Assembly (NCBI RefSeq): GCF_000220255.1
Contig: NZ_GL982514.1
Location: 590,978 to 631,469 of the forward strand
Origin: Prevotella pallens ATCC 700821
Lineage (GTDB): Bacteria; Bacteroidota; Bacteroidia; Bacteroidales; Bacteroidaceae
DNA length: 40,492 nucleotides
Direction: 5' to 3'
Shown here: piece after piece, positions 31,514 through 37,534 of the stretch
Layout of the letters: the number at the start of each line of letters is the position of its first letter
Position numbering within the stretch: position 1 is the first letter of the stretch
The notes under the pieces: model-generated
The model's input: only the letters and a program-made list of their open reading frames with translations
What the model was told of the DNA's origin: nothing
Databases searched by the model: none
Made by a program: the position numbers and the translations under genes

Positions 31514-32937
31514 TGGCAAAAACAGCACTACAGCTTATAGCCGACACTGTAGCTAAGAAGCACAAAATAACGGTTAAAGACGCAGAAAAGTTTGTTTCGG
31601 CTATGTTCGATGTAATGAACGAAGGACTTAAAACCGACAAACTTGTTAAGGTAAAGGGGCTTGGCACATTTAAGGTGCAAGCGGTTAAGCCGCGCGAAAG
31701 TGTGAATGTAAACACGGGAGAGCGGGTGTTAATAGAAGGACACGATAAGGTATCGTTTACGCCCGATGCCACAATGAAAGAGCTTGTAAACAAGCCTTTT
31801 GCACAGTTCGAAACGGTTGTACTGAACGATGGTGTTGATTTTACCGACATAGATAGTAAATACGAAAACGAGGCAACGCTCGAAAATGCTGACGAAACTA
31901 CAGTATCGGCAAACAACGCTGCTATGCCTGACACAAAGGTTGTATCGTCGAACGAAGAAGAAACAACAGATAGCACCAACGAAACTGCTAACGGTGCACA
32001 AGAAAACACTATAGAACAATATACAAGCACCGTAAAAGATAGCGTAGAAACTGGTAGCGAACCCGAAAAAGACCACGAGATAGTTGTAGCCAAACAAGAA
32101 GTGGCAATAGAAACTGAGGCTGAACCTATTAAAAACACATCGGAGACGACAGAAGAAGAGCCTATTCCACTTGTTGAAACACAACCAGAGAACATTGCAG
32201 AAGAACCTACTGTTACGGCAGAAATGCCGGTTGCAACAGAACAAAAACTGGAAGATGCAAACCAAACACAACCAGAAAATATTGCAGAAGAACCTATTGC
32301 AACACCAGAAACGCCGGTTGCAACAGAACAAAAACTGGAAAGTGCAAACCAAACACAACCAGAGAATACAGTAAAAGAGCCTATTGCAACACCAGAAACG
32401 CCTGTTACAACAGAACAAAAGCAAGAAGAGACAGCAGAAAAACCAAAGAAAATTAATTGGTTAATGTGGTCTGCTATAGGCTTTTTCGTAATAGCTATTA
32501 TGTATTTCTTCGGCTATAAGTTTGGAAAAGACGCAGCACTTCGCGACAATGCCGTAGCAGTTAGTGCTCAACCAAAGAGCAAACCCACCGCAAAAGCTAA
32601 ACAAACAAAACAGCATTCCTCTGCAAAGGTAGCCCAAACAACAACAAAGCAGATTCAACCCACTCCAAAACAAGTACAATCGCCCATCGACGATACTGAA
32701 AAGTTTAAACAACTCAGCAACGATAAACGTATCAGATATGGTGCTTACGACATCATTGGCATAGAAAAGGTAGTGGTTTTAAAGAAGGGTCAAACCATGC
32801 AATCGTATAGCAGGAAGGCTCTTGGTCCAGATATGGTAGCCTATTTCCAAGTGTTAAACAATGCCACAACTATGGCAGCAGGCGACACTATGAAGGTACC
32901 AAAGGTAGAATTGCGCCCACAATATCGTTCAAAATAA
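31513..32937 (+). CDS. HU domain fused to a membrane anchor and LysM-like tail
   Basis: A 474-residue multi-domain protein. Residues 1-95 are an HU-type DNA-binding domain (LVKVKGLGTFKVQAVKPRES). About 100-310 is an acidic Glu/Thr-rich linker containing three tandem 29-residue repeats (32179-32265, 32266-32352, 32353-32439; TQPENIAEEP then PVATEQKLE). One membrane segment, MWSAIGFFVIAIMYFFGY, follows near residue 315-335. A Lys/Gln-rich linker then leads to a C-terminal LysM-like domain, VVVLKKGQTMQSYSRKALG. The layout predicts a DNA-binding head in the cytoplasm and a peptidoglycan-facing tail in the periplasm. The LysM call is by pattern only. It follows HU with a 1-bp overlap. Confidence 0.85.
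   Translation: MAKTALQLIADTVAKKHKITVKDAEKFVSAMFDVMNEGLKTDKLVKVKGLGTFKVQAVKPRESVNVNTGERVLIEGHDKVSFTPDATMKELVNKPFAQFETVVLNDGVDFTDIDSKYENEATLENADETTVSANNAAMPDTKVVSSNEEETTDSTNETANGAQENTIEQYTSTVKDSVETGSEPEKDHEIVVAKQEVAIETEAEPIKNTSETTEEEPIPLVETQPENIAEEPTVTAEMPVATEQKLEDANQTQPENIAEEPIATPETPVATEQKLESANQTQPENTVKEPIATPETPVTTEQKQEETAEKPKKINWLMWSAIGFFVIAIMYFFGYKFGKDAALRDNAVAVSAQPKSKPTAKAKQTKQHSSAKVAQTTTKQIQPTPKQVQSPIDDTEKFKQLSNDKRIRYGAYDIIGIEKVVVLKKGQTMQSYSRKALGPDMVAYFQVLNNATTMAAGDTMKVPKVELRPQYRSK
32179..32439 (+). repeat. Three tandem 87-bp coding repeats
   Basis: Each 87-bp unit encodes 29 residues of the acidic linker in the membrane-anchored HU protein. The second and third units are most alike. Being a multiple of three, the copy number can change without a frameshift. 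Confidence 0.88.
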
Positions 32938-32974
32938 ATCGACTTTTTTCATAATTAGTAATTTTTATTTGTCT

Positions 32975-33012
32975 GTGCGTAGCTTCTTACGAGGCTGCGC
33001 ACATTTTGTTTT
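32975..33012 (+). terminator. Terminator of the HU operon
   Basis: GTGCGTAGC and GCTGCGCAC pair over 9 positions (one G-U) with a 10-nt loop, followed by ATTTTGTTTT. It lies 38 bp after the stop. Confidence 0.85.
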
Positions 33013-33222
33013 ATAGCATACAACAGCAGTATGTATAGAGGCATAATTAAAAGTGTTTTACACCTGTTTTATATACAAATAACAATAAACTAACGAATAT
33101 ATCGCCTAACGCTACAAACACTGTGTAGCATTGCAACAAAATATGTTTAGGCTTAATTACCAATTTAGAATAAATATCTTTCTACCATTAATATATAGAG
33201 CCATAAAGCTGGTTGTTTTCTA

Positions 33223-33354
33223 TGATGTCTAATTTGAAAATAACAGATATCTAAAACGAACATTACAGACGTCTGAGACGAACGTTACAGACGTCTGAGA
33301 CGAGCGTTACAGATATCTAAAACGAAGGTAGTAGATATCTGAGACAAAAATAAC
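33223..33354 (+). repeat. 22-bp palindrome-core array, locus 5 (6 units)
   Basis: Units start at 33223 (degenerate, TGATGTCT), 33245, 33267, 33289, 33311 and 33333. Cores of the five good units are AGATATCT, AGACGTCT, AGACGTCT, AGATATCT and AGATATCT, so both palindromes are mixed in one array. The head at 33187-33222 aligns without gaps to that of locus 1 (31 of 44 bases identical when the first core is included). The final unit ends ACAAAAATAAC. Confidence 0.92.
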
Positions 33355-33499
33355 ATAAACATCTTAGTAATTTTTCTAAACACTTGGAATGGCACACATC
33401 ATTTGTGCGCAATCAGTAAATTTTGTTTATATTCTCTCCCATACTTTCTATTTAGCCATATCAAACCCCATTTACTGTGTCTACACACGCATATATATA

Positions 33500-33590
33500 G
33501 AAAAAGCGGCTACCCTCTCAGGCTGCCGCTTCTTAAACCTTTAATAGGTATTAGTGGATTTAAGGTAAAAAAGATTGTTTTCAGGATAAC
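33500..33590 (-). ncRNA. Candidate small RNA, about 91 nt
   Basis: On the minus strand a consensus promoter (33596-33627) is followed by about 90 nt and a strong terminator. The 5' half can form CUUAAAUC/GGUUUAAG (8 bp). The 3' hairpin pairs AAGCGGC with GCCGCTT, continues across an A-A mismatch, and runs into a T tract. No open frame of useful length is present. It lies in the 1.2-kb gene-free region between the HU operon and the membrane-protein operon. Its size makes comparison with 6S-like and Bacteroidales-1 RNAs worthwhile; I cannot assign it. Confidence 0.72.
33504..33531 (-). terminator. Terminator of the minus-strand small RNA
   Basis: AAGCGGC/GCCGCTT, 7 bp, extended inward by further pairs past one A-A mismatch to a 6-nt loop; a T tract follows on the minus strand. 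Confidence 0.85.
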
Positions 33591-33595
33591 GATGA

Positions 33596-33627
33596 CAAAG
33601 TTATGTAAATAAATCGGTTGTACCAAA
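33596..33627 (-). promoter_or_regulatory. Orphan promoter of the minus-strand small RNA
   Basis: TTTG (33624-33627), 20 bp, TAACTTTG (33596-33603) on the minus strand: exact consensus with no protein gene following. Confidence 0.85.
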
Positions 33628-33798
33628 CGTTTCTATTGTTTTTTTACTGTTTTTTTTCTGTGTACGCTAACATAACCAATGCTTTTACAATATAAATACT
33701 TTTCTTATGCAAAACAGTCCCCATTCTTGTTTGTTTTTAACGCCAACACCATACAATTGTGGGGAGAAAACGGGCACGATAAATCAGCCCCTACGCCT

Positions 33799-33923
33799 AA
33801 CAGTGTGCACGTGGACATATATTACACACAATAAATACACACAACGGTGTGCACGTGGACATATATTGCACACAATAAATACACACAACGGTGGGTATGT
33901 GGATAGATATTATAATACACACA
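33799..33923 (+). repeat. Tandem 44-bp repeat, type X (2.8 units)
   Basis: Units at 33799-33842 and 33843-33886 differ at two positions and start AACGGTGTGCACGTGGACAT. A third, degenerate partial unit runs to 33923. The period is 44 bp, not a multiple of three, and no credible protein is encoded. Confidence 0.92.
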
Positions 33924-34099
33924 CCGTAAGGCGTACCAAACACAAAACACATTTAGCAGAGAACATTCCGTAAGGCGTACCAAACACAAAACACATTTCA
34001 CAGAGAATGGTCCGTGAGGCGTATCAAATGCAAAGCACATTTAGCAAAGAACATTCCGTGAGGCGTACCAAACACAAAACACATTTAGCAGAGAACACT
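33924..34099 (+). repeat. Tandem 44-bp repeat, type Y (4 units)
   Basis: Units at 33924, 33968, 34012 and 34056 are each exactly 44 bp and start CCGTAAGGCGTACCAAACAC or a close variant. They abut the type X array directly and share its period but not its sequence. Small open frames cross the array on both strands but are by-products of the repeat. Confidence 0.93.
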
Positions 34100-34145
34100 A
34101 TTAGAAATATAAACAACCCTGCCTATTGTGCACCAACTTGTGTTT

Positions 34146-34853
34146 TTATTCGTCATCGTCTGTACGATCTGCCTGCAATCTATAATACGACAGAGCTAAA
34201 GCAGCCGCCCCCATTACGAGCAGAAATCCTATTACTTCCCACGAAGTGTCTTGCATTCCAACATGCCAGAACACGGCGCGTGGAATAAAAATTAAGCTTA
34301 TAATAATAACAATAGCAAGTATTAGTAAACCAGCAAAGAACGAAAGGAACGAAAAATAGATAGACACAGCAAAGAAAAACGACACAAGGAAGAATATAAT
34401 GGGCAACGTGTAGCTTCCCGGCAATTCAACTAAATCAACCTCCCACGGCATTGGTACACTTTTAGGTGTAGCAACAAAAATATCGAGCAGATGGGTTGCA
34501 AACAAGAAAAAGAAGAATGGCAAAAGCACAAAAATTATCCAACGCACCACCCATTCGCCCCAAACAGGCACGCGCAACACTGGTATTTCGTATTTACGAC
34601 TCATACCAAACGAAGCTGCAATGCAGCAAACAAGTATAAATAGTGGGTAGATTACATATATAACCGAGCCGCCGCCACCGTTTCCGGTGGGCGAACCAAA
34701 GCCACGAAATGCAGCGGTTACCATCTCTAACAATACCATTGGTATAAAAATAGCTATTGCTGTGTTGCGTCTTTTCTTCTTTGTTGCAGCCCATAAGGCT
34801 CTTGCGTAAGCTATTATATTTACATGTGCACGTCTATTACAATTTCTTTCCAT
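34146..34853 (-). CDS. Multi-pass membrane protein of unknown function
   Basis: A 235-residue protein with about six hydrophobic segments, including AIAIFIPMVLLEMVTAAF, VIYVIYPLFILVCCIAASFG, WIIFVLLPFFFFLFATHLLD and ILAIVIIISLIFIP. A soluble Gly-rich loop (SPTGNGGGGS) follows the first. The C-terminus is acidic (DDDE). I recognise no family. The start overlaps the end of the upstream gene by 17 bp, so the two are coupled. A later start at an internal Met is possible. It could act with the anchored protein encoded upstream. Confidence 0.75.
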   Translation of the reverse strand: MERNCNRRAHVNIIAYARALWAATKKKRRNTAIAIFIPMVLLEMVTAAFRGFGSPTGNGGGGSVIYVIYPLFILVCCIAASFGMSRKYEIPVLRVPVWGEWVVRWIIFVLLPFFFFLFATHLLDIFVATPKSVPMPWEVDLVELPGSYTLPIIFFLVSFFFAVSIYFSFLSFFAGLLILAIVIIISLIFIPRAVFWHVGMQDTSWEVIGFLLVMGAAALALSYYRLQADRTDDDE

Positions 34854-35739
34854 AAGGCTTTGCTATTTTTATCATTGGTTCGGTGTCGTATCCGAATGTT
34901 ATATCTCCTCGTTTCTTTTCTGACACTTCTATTGTTTTATACGATTTGCGTGTAAAGAATGGCATATTGCCCTTACCTGTTAGTAGTAGCGTGTCCACCT
35001 TGCACTCCTCATCGTAGTAGTCTGTTTCGCCATCAACATCTATGCGCATATTTCTGATATGGGCTTTTCCGAGGTCTACTTTGTAATTAACCCACTGCGT
35101 CCAGAACTCTCCCAGTTCTGTTTCGCCATAGAAACGGAGGAATGTGTTGTAGTAAGCTGTGAAGTAGAGCGATGGTAAATGTGCATCAATCAGATAGAAA
35201 CAGAATCCCGGACTATCGGTTCTGATGGCACAGAAGTCTTTCATCACCGTCATATAAACAAAGATAGTGTAGGTGTCTTCCTGTTCTACCATATCTATAA
35301 GTCGGTCGTCAGAGCCGTTTGTTTTCCAGCCCGTAAGCAATTGTTTATCGAAATTGGTGTAAGTATGAATCAGCCTATGCTTCCTGGTGTCAAGTACCTC
35401 TCCGTCTTGAGTAGCCTTTCCGTAGAGTACATCGCCATTTTTTGCTATCTGCACCAAATCTTTTGGATATTTAATACAGCATTTGTTAGGGTCGTCAGTA
35501 AACGATATTGCCACAACAAACGAAACATCTGGCATATCGCGAAACCACAATTCTTTTGTACCAGTAATACGACTAATGGTATAATTGTCTACATTTACGT
35601 TTACACGTTTGGCTTCATCTTCAGCCAATTGATAGTCGTAGGGGGGTGGTCCTTGTGGTGCGTTTATGCCTATTTGCACTAATCCAAGAATAAGCAGTGC
35701 CAAATAGATTATTCCTAAGATATAAGCTTTAGTCTTCAT
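34837..35739 (-). CDS. Membrane-anchored periplasmic protein of unknown function
   Basis: A 300-residue protein with one N-terminal hydrophobic segment, AYILGIIYLALLILGLVQIG, likely an uncleaved anchor or signal peptide. The remaining 270 residues are soluble, rich in Tyr and Asp, and end in a basic tail (KIAKPYGKKL). I recognise no domain. Two Cys pairs (NKCCIK and the single Cys residues at DFCAIRT and GFCFYL) might form disulfides. It is first of a two-gene operon. No consensus promoter is visible in the 96 bp before the mrp terminator. Confidence 0.72.
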   Translation of the reverse strand: MKTKAYILGIIYLALLILGLVQIGINAPQGPPPYDYQLAEDEAKRVNVNVDNYTISRITGTKELWFRDMPDVSFVVAISFTDDPNKCCIKYPKDLVQIAKNGDVLYGKATQDGEVLDTRKHRLIHTYTNFDKQLLTGWKTNGSDDRLIDMVEQEDTYTIFVYMTVMKDFCAIRTDSPGFCFYLIDAHLPSLYFTAYYNTFLRFYGETELGEFWTQWVNYKVDLGKAHIRNMRIDVDGETDYYDEECKVDTLLLTGKGNMPFFTRKSYKTIEVSEKKRGDITFGYDTEPMIKIAKPYGKKL

Positions 35740-35835
35740 ATAGGTTTCTATTTATTTTTTTCTATCGTTTTTACGAAGTCTACCAACCAGATGTGTTATG
35801 TTTCAGCAATGGAATATTGTATGACTTTGAAAAGC

Positions 35836-35877
35836 AACAGGGGTACAATCTGTTTCTTGTTAGATTGTACCCCTGTT
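35836..35877 (-). terminator. Terminator of mrp
   Basis: AACAGGGGTACAATCT and AGATTGTACCCCTGTT form a perfect 16-bp stem with a 10-nt loop, directly after the mrp stop. No long T tract follows, but stem stability is high. Confidence 0.85.
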
Positions 35878-35886
35878 ATTATATTC

Positions 35887-36990
35887 TTATGTGTTTTTTA
35901 CATCTACTCTCTTTGTTGGAGCTTGCTCTTTATTGCGGCGATTCACTACGGTTACTACGGCTTGCGCCAAATTTAAGAAAGCCTGCCCTGTTACACTATC
36001 TACATTCACTGCCGATGGCTCGCCTCTATCGCCATTTTCGCAAATGCTCTGCACCAGTGGTATTTGCGCCAGAAGTGGGCAACCCATCTCTTTTGCCAAT
36101 TGTTTAGCACCTTCTTTGCCGAATATATAGTATTTATTATCGGGCAATTCAGCTGGCGTAAAGTAAGCCATATTTTCCACCAGTCCCAGTATTGGCACAT
36201 TCACCTTGTCGTTTCTATACATATCAATGCCTTTTTTAGCATCGGCAAGTGCCACACTCTGCGGTGTAGACACTATTACTGCACCCGTAATAGCCAATGT
36301 TTGCAACAATGTTAGGTGTATATCGCTTGTTCCGGGTGGCGTGTCAAGTATAAAATAGTCTAATTCGCCCCAATCGGCATCGGCTATTAGCTGCTTCAGG
36401 GCATTGCACGCCATACTGCCACGCCATAATGTTGCGGTATCTGGATTAACGAAAAACCCAATGGAAAGTAGTTTCACTCCATATTTTTCTACGGGTTCTA
36501 TAAGTTGTCTGCCATCTTTTTCTATGGCGTATGGTCGTTCCTCTTCAACGCCAAACATCTTTGGCATACTTGGACCGAACACGTCAGTGTCTAACAGTCC
36601 CACTTTATAGCCTAAGCGCGCTAATGCTATGGCGAGGTTTGCCGATACGGTGCTCTTGCCCACTCCGCCTTTTCCTGAACTAACGGCTATTACATTCTTT
36701 ACTTGTGGCAAAAGTTTTTCTACTTCGGGGCGTGGTGCCGATTTGTATTCGGTGTTAATTTGTACCTCCACATCTTTGCCTACAGAATAGTGTATTTGTG
36801 CTTCGGCTGCCTTTATAGTAGACTTTAAGAAGGGATCGGTGTCTCGTGGAAACACCAAAGTAAAGCTCACCTTGTTTCCGTCAATGCGTATATCATCGGC
36901 AAGCATTTCGCTTGCTATAATGTTTCTCTTTGTTCCCGGATACATTACCTGCTCTAATGCATCGGTAATGAGTTTTGGATATAATTCCAT
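35887..36990 (-). CDS. mrp: Mrp/NBP35-family iron-sulfur cluster carrier ATPase
   Basis: A 367-residue P-loop ATPase of the ApbC/Mrp group, which carries and transfers [4Fe-4S] clusters. An N-terminal DUF59 (MIP18-like) domain spans about residues 1-80. The deviant Walker A motif SSGKGGVGKST lies at about 104-114. Then come GLLDTDVFGPSMPKMFG and YFILDTPPGTSDIHL. VENMAYFTP replaces the CxxC pair seen in many relatives, so the usual cluster-binding cysteines seem to be missing there. The start at 36990 is supported by the promoter at 37020-37051; a longer frame would include that promoter. Confidence 0.93.
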   Translation of the reverse strand: MELYPKLITDALEQVMYPGTKRNIIASEMLADDIRIDGNKVSFTLVFPRDTDPFLKSTIKAAEAQIHYSVGKDVEVQINTEYKSAPRPEVEKLLPQVKNVIAVSSGKGGVGKSTVSANLAIALARLGYKVGLLDTDVFGPSMPKMFGVEEERPYAIEKDGRQLIEPVEKYGVKLLSIGFFVNPDTATLWRGSMACNALKQLIADADWGELDYFILDTPPGTSDIHLTLLQTLAITGAVIVSTPQSVALADAKKGIDMYRNDKVNVPILGLVENMAYFTPAELPDNKYYIFGKEGAKQLAKEMGCPLLAQIPLVQSICENGDRGEPSAVNVDSVTGQAFLNLAQAVVTVVNRRNKEQAPTKRVDVKNT

Positions 36991-37019
36991 ATTTGTTTGT
37001 TTATATTGTATAGTGCTTG

Positions 37020-37051
37020 CAAAGATACAGAAAAAAAATTGAAGTTGCAAA
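37020..37051 (-). promoter_or_regulatory. Promoter of mrp
   Basis: On the minus strand TTTG (37048-37051), 20 bp, TATCTTTG (37020-37027). It fixes the start codon at 36990 with a leader of about 25 nt. Confidence 0.87.
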
Positions 37052-37166
37052 GAGATATTTGGCTTCAATAGAAAAGAGACAAACAATTTGTAAGCATCTC
37101 TCGCTGTGTTTACTCGCAGAGTGCACAAGGTGTATATAATGTTATATAAAATTAGGGGTGCAGTTA

Positions 37167-37298
37167 GTGGCTTTTGTTTCAGACGTCTGTAGCGATTGTT
37201 TCAGTCGTCTGTAATGATTGTTTCAGTCGTCTGTAACGTTCGTTTTAGATATCTATGGATTGCGCTTTGTATATCTATGGATTGCGCTTTGTATATCT
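37167..37298 (-). repeat. 22-bp palindrome-core array, locus 6 (6 units)
   Basis: In the minus-strand reading, units start at 37298, 37276, 37254, 37232, 37210 and 37188. Cores are AGATATAC twice (these two units are identical over all 22 bases), AGATATCT, AGACGACT twice, and AGACGTCT. The last unit ends ACAAAAGCCAC as in loci 1 and 3. A further degenerate unit (37299-37320) and the conserved head (about 37321-37356, plus strand GCAATGTTTATGTTTTTATA) follow. The array ends about 115 bp upstream of the mrp promoter. The rest of the gap holds a GCGGC/GCCGC hairpin at 37403-37415. Confidence 0.9.
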
Positions 37299-37452
37299 AT
37301 GGATATACAACGGTAGATTTAATAAGAAACTGCAATGTTTATGTTTTTATACTATTACACATTAGAGGGGTTTATTTTGCTGTGCATTATGTATGTTTTT
37401 ATGCGGCAATGCCGCGGTAAGGTTTATAGCAATTATGTTTTACTATATATAA

Positions 37453-37494
37453 TAAGGTGTTCTGGAGAATATTAATATTCTGCAGAACACCTTA
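37453..37494 (-). terminator. Terminator of the zinc metalloprotease gene
   Basis: A 42-nt near-perfect palindrome: TAAGGTGTTCTG pairs with CAGAACACCTTA, and after one mismatch the inner AGAATAT pairs with ATATTCT. It lies 40 bp after the stop. Confidence 0.88.
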
Positions 37495-37534
37495 CTATAT
37501 TATGGTTTATGGTGGTTTTTATATGTTGTTGGGT

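Noticed and set aside
33707..34040. Small proteins encoded across the 44-bp repeats on both strands
   Set aside because: The frames arise from the repeat itself, the period is not a multiple of three, and there is no start context, promoter or domain.
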